Of a stretch of 64,000 nucleotides of DNA, positions 47,231-55,457 are shown one piece after another. How positions within the stretch are numbered: the stretch's first letter is position 1; each line of letters opens with the position of its first letter. The stretch comes from Streptococcus suis. Its GTDB lineage: Bacteria; Bacillota; Bacilli; Lactobacillales; Streptococcaceae. Position numbers and translations under genes: made by a program. A model generated the notes under the pieces. The model was not told the DNA's origin. It was given only the letters and a program-made list of their open reading frames with translations, and did not search any database. Location: contig NZ_JAEUXI010000004.1 of the NCBI RefSeq assembly GCF_016775005.1, positions 62,001 to 126,000 of the forward strand, written 5' to 3'.

Positions 47231-48292
47231 TTATTTCGCTCCTTTCGCTTTGTTTCTTGGTTTCAATAATTGTTCGAAAATGAATTTGACACCAATGAAG
47301 AAAATGATGGAAGCTGTCACAACGTTGATTAACTCTGAAGGAATTTGTGCACGAACCATACCTGGAGCACCGATCGAAAGGACACCAAATAGGAAAGCTG
47401 CAAATGGAATACCAAGCGGTGAGTTAGAAGCTAGCAAGGCAACTGCCATACCATCAAAACCAATATCCAAACTTCCACCTTGAATATAGACATTTTGGAA
47501 AGTTCCCAAACCTTGAACTGCTCCTCCTAACCCTGCAAGAGCACCTGAGATAATCATCGATAGGATGATTGTACGTTTTGCTGACATACCAGCATAATCC
47601 GAAGCCGTTGGGTTCAAACCAACCGAACGAATTTCAAATCCGAGAGTTGTTTTAGTTAATAGGAACCAAATCACAAGAACCGCGATAATAGCAAAGAAAA
47701 TACCAAGGTTCATCCGTGAGTTATCTGTAAGAGCACGCAACCATTCTGTTTGGTAGGAAGCATTAACTGAAACGTTGACACTTGAGTCAGTATTTTTCAT
47801 TAAATTTTCTGCAAAGACATCACGAATCAAATAGTTACATGAGTACAGAAGAATATAGTTCATCATAATGGTCACAATGACTTCACTGGTTCCAAGATAA
47901 GCACGAAGAATGCCTGGAATTGCTCCAGCAATACCTCCAGCAACCATTGAGATTACAACTGTTGCAAGAATCAAAACTGGACGTGACATTTCAGGATTTT
48001 CTAGAGCAAACCATCCAGCAAATACCCAGCCAACAAGAGCTTGACCAGAAAGACCAACGTTGAAGAAACCTGCTCGGCTAGCGACTGCAAAACCAAGGGC
48101 CGTGAAAACAAGTGGTGCCATAGCACGGAATATTTCACCGATAGATTTTACAGAACCAAATGCAGAATAGAATAACTCTTCATAACCCCAAATTGGATCG
48201 TAACCAAACACAAGCATGATAATGGCCCCAAGCAAGAGTCCTGAAAGAACGGCTAGTAAAGGTAGGGCAACATTTTGAAATTTCTTAGGCAT
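47231..48292 (-). CDS. Nucleoside ABC transporter permease (first)
   Basis: 353 aa, about ten membrane segments. APLVFTALGFAVASRAGFFNVGLSGQALVGW corresponds to the signature helix pair of the partner permease, and a longer external loop follows (VFAENLMKNTDSSVNVSVNAS). Its start overlaps the end of the ATPase gene by eight bases, and its partner follows after one base, so the three are translationally coupled. Confidence 0.92.
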   Translation of the reverse strand: MPKKFQNVALPLLAVLSGLLLGAIIMLVFGYDPIWGYEELFYSAFGSVKSIGEIFRAMAPLVFTALGFAVASRAGFFNVGLSGQALVGWVFAGWFALENPEMSRPVLILATVVISMVAGGIAGAIPGILRAYLGTSEVIVTIMMNYILLYSCNYLIRDVFAENLMKNTDSSVNVSVNASYQTEWLRALTDNSRMNLGIFFAIIAVLVIWFLLTKTTLGFEIRSVGLNPTASDYAGMSAKRTIILSMIISGALAGLGGAVQGLGTFQNVYIQGGSLDIGFDGMAVALLASNSPLGIPFAAFLFGVLSIGAPGMVRAQIPSELINVVTASIIFFIGVKFIFEQLLKPRNKAKGAK

Positions 48293-49820
48293 GACCTTCT
48301 CCCTTCTCTAATTTTCCGCCTGCCATCAAGACACCTAACTCCTGCTTATTGGTTGTAGCAGGATCTACAATGCCATGAATTGAACCATCATGGATAACAG
48401 CAATTCTATCAGAAACATCTAGAATTTCGTCCAATTCAAAGCTGACTACAAGGACAGCTTTTCCTTTATCACGTTCTCCAATCAAGCGTTTACGGATATA
48501 TTCAATTGCACCAACGTCCAAACCACGTGTTGGCTGGCTGACGATGAGCAAATCAGGGTTTCGGTCGATTTCTCGAGCGATAATAGCTTTCTGCTGGTTA
48601 CCACCAGACAAAGCTTTAGAAGGGACCAATTCACTTGCACCGCGAACATCAAACTCCTCCATCAATTGACGGGCTTTTTCATTGATTTTCGCATAGTTCA
48701 AGATACCATTTTTCGAATTTGGTTCTTTGTAGTAGGTTTGCAAAGCAATATTCTCTGCAACTGACATTTGAAGGACTAATCCATCGCGATGGCGGTCTTC
48801 AGGAACATGGCTGACTTGCATCTCTGTGATCTTACGAGGCGTTTTTCCGACAATATTTTCTCCTTTGATGAGAATTTCGCCAGATTTAACTTTACGTAAG
48901 CCTGTGATAGCTTGGATCAATTCACTTTGACCATTTCCGTCAATACCTGCAATACCGACAACTTCACCTGCTCGCACTTGAAGATTCAAACCTTTAACTG
49001 CAGGAACTCCACGGTTTTCATTTACCACCAAGTCTTTAATATCCAGAATCACTTCTTTTGGATTTGAAGCTACTTTTTCTGTTTTAAAAGAAACGGTACG
49101 GCCTACCATCCATTCAGCCAAATCCTGGTTTGTAGCACCAGCAACCTCAACTGTTTCGATAGACTTACCACGGCGAATGACCGTTACACGGTCCGCAACG
49201 GCACGAATTTCATCCAATTTGTGGGTAATCAAGATGATGGATTTGCCTTCTTCAATCAATTTCTTCATGATCTTAAGAAGCTCTGCAATTTCCGCAGGAG
49301 TCAGTACAGCCGTCGGTTCATCGAAAATCAAGAGGTCTGCACCACGGTAAAGTGTTTTGAGGATTTCGACACGCTGTTGAGCCCCGACAGAAATATCTGC
49401 AACTTTTGCCGTAGGATCAACTTCCAAGCCATAACGCTCAGACAATTCTTTAATGTCTTCGATTGCCTTTTTGATATCAATCACACCACCCTTAGTCGTT
49501 TCAGAACCAAGAATGATATTTTCTGCAACTGTAAATGCCTCAACCAACATAAAGTGCTGGTGAACCATCCCAATTCCCAGGTGGGCAGCTTTTGAAGGGG
49601 AATCAATTGAAACCACTTGTCCATTAATTGCAATTTCGCCACTTGTTGGTTCCAACAAACCTGCAAGCATATTCATCAATGTTGATTTGCCGGCACCATT
49701 CTCACCAAGAAGGGCATGGATTTCACCACGTTTGACATTCAAATTGATGTGGTCATTTGCGACGAATTCACCAAATATTTTTGTGATTTCGCGCATTTCA
49801 ATGACGTAATCCTTAGTCAT
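48285..49820 (-). CDS. Nucleoside ABC transporter ATP-binding protein (two fused ATPase domains)
   Basis: 511 aa of the ribose/BMP type. First domain: Walker A GENGAGKST, signature ISVGAQQR, Walker B LLIFDEPTA. Second domain: modified Walker A GIDGNGQS (Gln for Lys), signature LSGGNQQK and VSQPTRGLD in place of the DEP motif, the usual asymmetry for this family. Powers the two permeases. It is separated from pnrA by 134 bases with strong hairpins. Confidence 0.93.
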   Translation of the reverse strand: MTKDYVIEMREITKIFGEFVANDHINLNVKRGEIHALLGENGAGKSTLMNMLAGLLEPTSGEIAINGQVVSIDSPSKAAHLGIGMVHQHFMLVEAFTVAENIILGSETTKGGVIDIKKAIEDIKELSERYGLEVDPTAKVADISVGAQQRVEILKTLYRGADLLIFDEPTAVLTPAEIAELLKIMKKLIEEGKSIILITHKLDEIRAVADRVTVIRRGKSIETVEVAGATNQDLAEWMVGRTVSFKTEKVASNPKEVILDIKDLVVNENRGVPAVKGLNLQVRAGEVVGIAGIDGNGQSELIQAITGLRKVKSGEILIKGENIVGKTPRKITEMQVSHVPEDRHRDGLVLQMSVAENIALQTYYKEPNSKNGILNYAKINEKARQLMEEFDVRGASELVPSKALSGGNQQKAIIAREIDRNPDLLIVSQPTRGLDVGAIEYIRKRLIGERDKGKAVLVVSFELDEILDVSDRIAVIHDGSIHGIVDPATTNKQELGVLMAGGKLEKGEGHA

Positions 49821-49900
49821 AATCTTCTTCCTTTCTGACTATCATTTTTGTCAGTAAAACCTACCACAGAGTGATAAGCTTTACTGAGAAAAATTCTCAG

Positions 49901-49937
49901 TCCGAAAAGGGCGACCGAGTTCGGCCGCCGATTCGGA
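49901..49937 (-). other. Intercistronic hairpin between pnrA and the transporter ATPase
   Basis: Outer arms TCCGAA/TTCGGA (49901-49906, 49932-49937) and inner GGCGaCCGA/TCGGcCGCC. A second stem CTGAG-AAAAATT-CTCAG lies at about 49884-49900. No long U-run follows, so partial attenuation or RNA protection is more likely than full termination. Confidence 0.65.
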
Positions 49938-49954
49938 ATTCGTTTAATAAAAGA

Positions 49955-51016
49955 TTATGGAGCTTCTGGAACAGTTACAGAACCATCCAAGATTGCTTTT
50001 TTAGCAGCTGCAACTGCTTCTGATGCTTCAGTTGAAAGGTTAGTTTCAGCCAATTCTACACCACCGTCAGCAAGAGTGAATTGAAGAACTTCTCCTCCAG
50101 GGAATTCACCAGCAAGCGCTTTGTTTGCGATATCTTTAACAGATGTACCAACTTGTTTCAAAGTTGAAGCCAATACGAAGTTAGAAGATTTGCCATCTTT
50201 AGATGTGTATTCACCTTCTGCAGATTGGTCACGGTCAACACCGATAACCCAAACTTTGTCTGCTTCATTACGAGTTTCGTTTTCTGATTTAGCTGCGGCA
50301 AATACACCGTTACCAGTACCACCTGAAGCGTGGAAGATTACGTCAGCACCTGCTGCGTATTGAGCAGCAGCAAGTGTTTGACCTTTAGCTGCGTCAGCAA
50401 ATGAACCTGCATAGTCAACAGTTACCTTAATGTCTGGGTTAACTGATTTTGCACCGGCTACGAAACCAGCTTCAAAACGGTCAATAATCACACCTTCCAT
50501 ACCACCGATGAAACCAATGTGGTTAGTCTTAGTTGATTTAGCTGCAGCAACACCAGCAAGGTAAGAAGCTTCATGGTCAGCAAATCCTACGCTAACAACG
50601 TTATCTTGGTCAGGAACAACTGAGTCAACGATAACATAGTGAGTGTCTGGGTTGTTTGGAGCAACTTCAGCAATCGCACTTTCCAAAGCGAAACCAATAC
50701 CAAAGATCAAGTTGTATCCACCTGAAACTGCTGAATCAAGGTTTGTTACGTAATCTGATTCGCTAGCTGATTGGAAGTAAGTATAGTCTGTGTTTTCAGT
50801 CAAACTATTTTCTTTACCCCAAGCTGTCATACCTTCCCAAGCTGACTGGTTAAATGAACGGTCATCAACACCACCAACGTCAGTAACAATAGCAGCTTTT
50901 ACTGCTGAGTCTGAAGATGATTCGCTTGATGAGCTATTAGAAGTACGGCTACCGCAAGCAGCAAGCGTAAGCGCAGCGAGTGATACAACACCCAAACCAA
51001 CAAGTTTCTTGTTCAT
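49955..51016 (-). CDS. pnrA: BMP-family nucleoside-binding lipoprotein
   Basis: 353 aa. Lipoprotein signal with lipobox LAAC (Cys 21), then a Ser-rich linker and the BMP domain starting AAIVTDVGGVDDRSFNQSAWEGM; GFIGGMEGVIIDRFEAGF and VIGVDRDQ belong to the binding cleft. PnrA/TmpC-type proteins bind purine and pyrimidine nucleosides. It captures substrate for the ABC permeases downstream. Codon use suggests high expression. AGGAGG precedes the ATG. Confidence 0.93.
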   Translation of the reverse strand: MNKKLVGLGVVSLAALTLAACGSRTSNSSSSESSSDSAVKAAIVTDVGGVDDRSFNQSAWEGMTAWGKENSLTENTDYTYFQSASESDYVTNLDSAVSGGYNLIFGIGFALESAIAEVAPNNPDTHYVIVDSVVPDQDNVVSVGFADHEASYLAGVAAAKSTKTNHIGFIGGMEGVIIDRFEAGFVAGAKSVNPDIKVTVDYAGSFADAAKGQTLAAAQYAAGADVIFHASGGTGNGVFAAAKSENETRNEADKVWVIGVDRDQSAEGEYTSKDGKSSNFVLASTLKQVGTSVKDIANKALAGEFPGGEVLQFTLADGGVELAETNLSTEASEAVAAAKKAILDGSVTVPEAP

Positions 51017-51099
51017 TTCTGAACCCTCCTAAAAAAATTTCTTTTTCGCAACACGAGTTGCAGTGCAATGGTTTCTCAGTCATAAGACTGCTTACAAAT

Positions 51100-51489
51100 C
51101 TATTTAAGATCTGTAAAAGAGTATGGAAGTAATTCCCCGACTGTCGTCTCGACTGTCGATTTATCTTTAGCGACCAAGGTCACTTTGAGATCAGGATTAA
51201 AAAATTCTACCATCACTTGACGACAAGCGCCACAAGGTGAAATCGGCTGCTCTGTTTCACCATAAATCAAAATTTCAGTGAAATCAAGAACACCTTCTGA
51301 AACGGCTTTGAAGATGGCAGTACGTTCGGCACAATTGGTCAATCCAAAACTAGCATTTTCTATATTAACACCAGTATAGATTTCACCAGACTTTGTCACA
51401 AGAAGTGCACTAACTGGAAAATGCGAATAAGGGACATAGGCAAACTGACTATTTTCGACAAGTTTGTCAATTAAATTAGTAGTCGCCAT
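51100..51489 (-). CDS. cdd: Cytidine deaminase
   Basis: 129 aa. Zinc site His/Cys-Ala-Glu in [11 protein letters not shown] (about residues 52-62) and PCGACRQVM (about 84-92), with [17 protein letters not shown] the family signature. Deaminates cytidine and deoxycytidine to uridine and deoxyuridine for the phosphorylase pdp. Its start overlaps deoC by 14 bases. Confidence 0.95.
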   Translation of the reverse strand: MATTNLIDKLVENSQFAYVPYSHFPVSALLVTKSGEIYTGVNIENASFGLTNCAERTAIFKAVSEGVLDFTEILIYGETEQPISPCGACRQVMVEFFNPDLKVTLVAKDKSTVETTVGELLPYSFTDLK

Positions 51490-52138
51490 CCGCCTTTTCT
51501 CCCTTCATAATCGCAACACCAGATGAAGCACCGATACGGCTTGCACCTGCTTCGATAAAGGCAATAGCATCTTCGTATGAACGTGCACCTCCTGATGCTT
51601 TAACCCCCATATCAGGTCCAACAGTTTTTCTCATAAGTGCAACATCTTCAACAGTTGCACCTCCAGTTGAAAAGCCAGTTGAAGTCTTCACAAAATCAGC
51701 ACCAGCTTCTTTTGACAATTCACAAGCTTTTACCTTTTCTTCATCAGTTAATAGACAAGCTTCAATGATGACTTTGACAAGTTTGTCTCCGCTCGCTTCT
51801 ACTACTGCCTTGATATCTTCTAAAACAAGGTCGTAATTCTTATCTTTCAGAGCGCCGATATTGATCACCATATCGATTTCATCAGCACCATTTGCAATAG
51901 CATCTTTGGTTTCAAATGCCTTCACAGCTGGGGTACTCGCACCCAGAGGGAAGCCGATAACAGTACATACTTTTACATCGCTATCTTTTAAACCTTTAGC
52001 TGCAAAAGCCACCCAAGTTGGATTGATGCAGACACTTGCAAAGTCGTACTCTTTTGCCTCTGCTAAAACCTGTTCAACTTGGACTTGACTCGTCTCAGGC
52101 TTCAAAACGGTGTGGTCAATATATTTATTTAATTTCAT
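51476..52138 (-). CDS. deoC: Deoxyribose-phosphate aldolase
   Basis: 220-aa class I aldolase splitting 2-deoxyribose 5-phosphate to acetaldehyde and glyceraldehyde 3-phosphate. Schiff-base Lys lies in DFVKTSTGF (about residue 150), with conserved KVIIEACLL and [11 protein letters not shown]. It follows pdp by 15 bases and links nucleoside breakdown to glycolysis. Confidence 0.96.
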   Translation of the reverse strand: MKLNKYIDHTVLKPETSQVQVEQVLAEAKEYDFASVCINPTWVAFAAKGLKDSDVKVCTVIGFPLGASTPAVKAFETKDAIANGADEIDMVINIGALKDKNYDLVLEDIKAVVEASGDKLVKVIIEACLLTDEEKVKACELSKEAGADFVKTSTGFSTGGATVEDVALMRKTVGPDMGVKASGGARSYEDAIAFIEAGASRIGASSGVAIMKGEKADGDY

Positions 52139-52153
52139 GTGATTCTCCGTACA

Positions 52154-53431
52154 TTACGAAATAATTTCTAGAATTTCTTTCGTATTTACTCTTTCTGCTT
52201 CTATTTTAACATTTTTTCGGAAATTTGTAAGCATATTTTCCGAAATATTTTCATTAGCATAAATTGTTGCAATCGCTTGTCCAGGACTTACGGCTTCCCC
52301 AACTTTTTTATGGAAGACAATACCTGTTTCATAGTCTAGTTCATCCGTTTTAACAGCACGTCCTGCACCCAGTTTCATAGCGAACAAACCAAATTCCAAG
52401 GCTGGAAGGGCTGCGATATACCCTTCTTCTTCCGCCAGGACATCTACTTGGTGACTAACTTGAACGGCACGATAGAGATCGTCCAAATCACCTCCTTGAG
52501 CAACAACCATTTCCTCAAATTTCTTCAAGGCAGCACCGTTAACAAGGTGTTGGTGAACTTCTTCAAGTGATTTCTCTACATTTGCAAGACTGAGCATAAT
52601 CTGAGCCAGTTCACAAATAAACTCAGAAACATCTTCTTGCCCCTTCCCTTGAAGAATCTCAAGAGCTTCTAAGATTTCAAGACGGTTACCAATTGCCCGA
52701 CCTACAGGTTGAGACATATCTGTCAATACTGCAACTGTTTTACGACCGACTGCCTTACCTAGATCCACCATTGTTTGTGCGAGAATACGAGCATCTTCAA
52801 TATTTTTCATGAAGGCACCTTCTCCAACTGTCACATCTAAGAGAATGGCGTCTGCTCCAGCAGCGATTTTCTTAGACATAACAGAACTTGCAATCAATGG
52901 AATAATATCTACTGTTGCCGTCACATCTCGAAGAGCATAAAGAAGTTTATCAGCCTTTACTAAGTTATCAGATTGGCCAATAACTGCAATACCTGTTTCC
53001 TGAACTTGTTTGATAAAATCTTCTTGGTTGACTTCGATTTTGTAGCCTTTGATAGACTCCAATTTATCCAAGGTTCCGCCAGTATGACCCAAACCACGGC
53101 CACTCATTTTTGCGACTGGCACACCAAAACTTGCAACAAGTGGGGCTAAAATCAAGGTCACCTTGTCTCCCACACCACCTGTCGAATGCTTATCTACTTT
53201 GATACCTGGGATAGCGGATAAGTCAATCTCATCACCTGAATGAACCATAGCCATTGTCAAATCTGAAATCTCTCGAGTTGACATACCACGGAAATAAATC
53301 GCCATCGCCAATGCTGACATTTGATAATCTGGAACACTTCCATCAACGTAGCCATCGATCAACCATTGAATTTCTTCCGTACTTAATTCCAAGCCATCAC
53401 GTTTTTTTTGAATTAAATCAACTGTTCTCAT
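52154..53431 (-). CDS. pdp: Pyrimidine-nucleoside phosphorylase
   Basis: 425 aa. Signature KVDKHSTGGVGDKVTLILAPLVA with the phosphate-binding region, KMSGRGLGHTGGTLDKLESI, and C-terminal lipoyl-like fold FHKKVGEAVSPGQAIATIY. Cleaves uridine, deoxyuridine and thymidine to base plus (deoxy)ribose 1-phosphate. Its start overlaps the methyltransferase end by four bases. Confidence 0.95.
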   Translation of the reverse strand: MRTVDLIQKKRDGLELSTEEIQWLIDGYVDGSVPDYQMSALAMAIYFRGMSTREISDLTMAMVHSGDEIDLSAIPGIKVDKHSTGGVGDKVTLILAPLVASFGVPVAKMSGRGLGHTGGTLDKLESIKGYKIEVNQEDFIKQVQETGIAVIGQSDNLVKADKLLYALRDVTATVDIIPLIASSVMSKKIAAGADAILLDVTVGEGAFMKNIEDARILAQTMVDLGKAVGRKTVAVLTDMSQPVGRAIGNRLEILEALEILQGKGQEDVSEFICELAQIMLSLANVEKSLEEVHQHLVNGAALKKFEEMVVAQGGDLDDLYRAVQVSHQVDVLAEEEGYIAALPALEFGLFAMKLGAGRAVKTDELDYETGIVFHKKVGEAVSPGQAIATIYANENISENMLTNFRKNVKIEAERVNTKEILEIIS

Positions 53432-54018
53432 TCTTTCACACTTTCGAGGATATAGTATCCTTTGTCTTTTTTGATAATTTCACAATTGCCATACGTTTCT
53501 TCCATTTTAGCTTTGGCACTTGGTGCTCCCTGCTTTTTCTGGATGACAATTGTCAGTCGTCCACCTGATTTCAAGTGCTCTTTTGCTCCTGTGATAACCT
53601 GGTGAACTACAGTTTTACCTGCTCGAATCGGTGGATTAGAAATAACAGCATCAAATTGCCCTTGAACAGCTTGATATAGATCAGATTGGAAGATGGTTAC
53701 TTGAATTCCATTTGTTTCTGCGTTCCATTTTGCCAATTCAATCGCACGGTTATTAATATCCACCATAGTGACTTCCAGTTGGTAGGCCTGTGCCAAACTG
53801 AGTCCCAATGGACCATAGCCACATCCAACGTCTAATAATCGTGCTCCCTCATCAACTTCAAGGGCGCTTAAAAGCACCTGACTTCCATAATCAACCATTT
53901 TCTTACTAAAGACACCTGCATCAGTTCGTAATCTGAAGTTGTGTCCCAGCAATTGGACCTGGAGTTCATGAATATCATGTGCTAAATCGGGATTATTTTC
54001 GAAATACATATTAGACAT
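53428..54018 (-). CDS. Class I SAM-dependent methyltransferase, RsmC-like
   Basis: 196 aa. SAM motif I LLDVGCGYGPLGLSLA, and SNPPIRAG, the NPP(I/F/Y) motif of N6/N2-purine methyltransferases, at about residue 130. It resembles RsmC, which methylates a guanine of 16S rRNA, but the target is not proven. First gene of the nucleoside operon, behind a standard promoter with overlapping cre-like sites. Confidence 0.87.
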   Translation of the reverse strand: MSNMYFENNPDLAHDIHELQVQLLGHNFRLRTDAGVFSKKMVDYGSQVLLSALEVDEGARLLDVGCGYGPLGLSLAQAYQLEVTMVDINNRAIELAKWNAETNGIQVTIFQSDLYQAVQGQFDAVISNPPIRAGKTVVHQVITGAKEHLKSGGRLTIVIQKKQGAPSAKAKMEETYGNCEIIKKDKGYYILESVKE

Positions 54019-54024
54019 GTTCCT

Positions 54025-54053
54025 ATTATAACATTTACTAAAAACGTTTACAA
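54025..54053 (-). promoter_or_regulatory. Promoter of the nucleoside salvage/uptake operon
   Basis: Minus-strand -35 TTGTAA (54048-54053), 17-base spacer, -10 TATAAT (54025-54030). The first cre-like box (54039-54052) covers part of the -35 and spacer. Confidence 0.75.
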
Positions 54054-54096
54054 GAGTTTTACCCCTATTTACTAAAAACGGTTACATGCGTTTTAC
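54033..54096. promoter_or_regulatory. Two tandem cre-like operators, 34 bp apart
   Basis: ATTTACTAAAAACGTTTACA at 54033 and ATTTACTAAAAACGGTTACA at 54067 head two direct repeats of 30 bases, each ending GTTTTAC. Within them TAAAAACGTTTACA (54039-54052) matches the cre consensus at 13 of 14 positions and TAAAAACGGTTACA (54073-54086) at 12 of 14. They lie between divergent promoters. Confidence 0.6.
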
Positions 54097-54111
54097 TTGA
54101 CAGAAAAATCG

Positions 54112-54120
54112 TGCTACAAT
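54112..54120 (+). promoter_or_regulatory. Extended -10 promoter of coaA, predicted leaderless
   Basis: TGCTACAAT ends six bases before the coaA ATG at 54127. A TTGACA at 54097-54102 is only 12 bases upstream and cannot be its -35; TTTTAC at 54091 gives an 18-base spacer. Confidence 0.6.
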
Positions 54121-54126
54121 AAGGCT

Positions 54127-55047
54127 ATGAAAAACGAATTTATGAATTTTGAGAAAATCAGCCGTAAAACTTGGCAACAACTCCACCGCAATACAACCGT
54201 GCCTTTAACAGAGGAAGAATTGAATTCGATTAAAAGTTTTAACGATAAAATTAGCCTCCAAGAAGTCTTGGACGTTTATCTTCCGCTTATTAATCTAATC
54301 CGTATTCATAAGAAAGCAAGTGAAGACCTATCCTTTTCAAAAAGTCTCTTCCTGCAGAAAAAAATCAAATCTCAGCCATTCATCATTGGCATTTCAGGAA
54401 GCGTTGCTGTTGGAAAATCAACTACAAGTCGCCTTTTGCAAATTCTCTTAACCCGCACCTTTAAACATGCCAAAGTTGAAATGGTTACAACAGATGGTTT
54501 CCTTTATCCTAACGCCATCTTAGAAGAGCGAGGCATTTTGAACCGAAAAGGGTTTCCAGAATCCTATAATATGGAGCTGCTGCTTGATTTTTTAGATCAT
54601 ATAAAAAATGGAGACGATGTTCAAATACCTGTCTATTCCCATGAGGTCTATGATATCGTAAGCGACCAAGGTCAATTGATTTCCAATCCCGATTTCTTAA
54701 TCGTTGAAGGTATCAATGTCTTCCAAAATCCACAAAACCAGCGCCTTTATGTTAGCGATTATTTTGATTTATCTATCTATGTTGATGCTGATGTCAAGGA
54801 TATTGAAAATTGGTACATCGAACGATTCCAAAAACTACTCTCTCGAGCGAAGAACGATCCAAACAACTACTATCATCGCTTTACCCGCCTATCCTTTACC
54901 CAGATTTTAGCTGTTGCTCATGACACTTGGACCAATATCAACTTAGCCAATTTGGTACGTTACATCGAACCGACTCGAAATCGTGCAGACATTATCCTTC
55001 ATAAGGGGCAAAATCATGAAATCGATGAAATTTTCTTAAAAAAATAA
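54127..55047 (+). CDS. coaA: Type I pantothenate kinase
   Basis: 306 aa. P-loop [17 protein letters not shown] (about residues 93-109), [25 protein letters not shown] and [10 protein letters not shown] are hallmark sequences of bacterial CoaA. Phosphorylates pantothenate, first step to coenzyme A. An upstream in-frame TTG at 54097 lies inside the promoter and is rejected; [12 protein letters not shown] matches the N-terminus expected for streptococcal CoaA. Monocistronic or joined to rpsT, which has its own promoter. Confidence 0.95.
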   Translation: MKNEFMNFEKISRKTWQQLHRNTTVPLTEEELNSIKSFNDKISLQEVLDVYLPLINLIRIHKKASEDLSFSKSLFLQKKIKSQPFIIGISGSVAVGKSTTSRLLQILLTRTFKHAKVEMVTTDGFLYPNAILEERGILNRKGFPESYNMELLLDFLDHIKNGDDVQIPVYSHEVYDIVSDQGQLISNPDFLIVEGINVFQNPQNQRLYVSDYFDLSIYVDADVKDIENWYIERFQKLLSRAKNDPNNYYHRFTRLSFTQILAVAHDTWTNINLANLVRYIEPTRNRADIILHKGQNHEIDEIFLKK

Positions 55048-55054
55048 ATTTCTC

Positions 55055-55083
55055 TTGTCAAACAGGATATTTTCAGATATAAT
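55055..55083 (+). promoter_or_regulatory. Promoter of rpsT
   Basis: Near-consensus: TTGTCA (55055-55060), 17-base spacer, TATAAT (55078-55083). Confidence 0.82.
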
Positions 55084-55120
55084 GGTATAGTTAGTACAGA
55101 AAAGGGTGGAGGTGAAACCA

Positions 55121-55354
55121 TTGGCAAACATTAAATCAGCTATCAAACGCGCTGAATTGAACGTTAAACAAAACGAGAAAAACTCAGCTCAAAAATCAGC
55201 TATGCGTACTGCAATCAAAGCATTCGAAGCTAACCCTTCTGAAGAGCTTTACCGCGCTGCAAGTTCAGCTATCGATAAAGCAGAAACAAAAGGTTTGATT
55301 CACAAAAACAAAGCGAGCCGCGATAAAGCACGTCTTGCATCAAAACTTGCTTAA
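55121..55354 (+). CDS. rpsT: 30S ribosomal protein S20
   Basis: 77 aa, starting [13 protein letters not shown] after the initiator. The start codon is TTG (55121) with GGAGGT seven bases upstream; a longer frame from GTG at 55106 would use the ribosome site itself and is rejected. Helical, very basic, with the [13 protein letters not shown] C-terminus. Binds 16S rRNA early in 30S assembly. In E. coli S20 a weak start codon (UUG) is part of autoregulation, so the TTG here may matter. Confidence 0.95.
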   Translation: MANIKSAIKRAELNVKQNEKNSAQKSAMRTAIKAFEANPSEELYRAASSAIDKAETKGLIHKNKASRDKARLASKLA

Positions 55355-55360
55355 TAGAAA

Positions 55361-55378
55361 GAGCCCTTGGGCTTTTTT
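55361..55378 (+). terminator. Terminator of rpsT
   Basis: Short stem AAGAGCCC/GGGCTTTT with seven T, shortly after the stop. Confidence 0.75.
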
Positions 55379-55428
55379 TATTTTTCAAAAAAAGTGCTCA
55401 ACTGCTCTACCGTCACATAATCAAAAGA

Positions 55429-55457
55429 AATCAGCCAGTATACTATACTGGCTGATT
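55429..55457 (-). terminator. Terminator of ciaRH
   Basis: AATCAGCCAGTA/TACTGGCTGATT with five-base loop and a T-rich minus-strand tail, directly after the ciaH stop. Confidence 0.8.

Noticed and set aside
49884-49937. Purine riboswitch between pnrA and the ABC ATPase
   Set aside because: The stems do not show the three-way junction or conserved loop bases of a purine riboswitch.
54097-54126. TTG start for coaA
   Set aside because: The codon lies within the promoter region upstream of the -10 box.
55106-55120. GTG start for rpsT
   Set aside because: It is part of the ribosome-binding site; S20 homologues begin at the position of the TTG at 55121.
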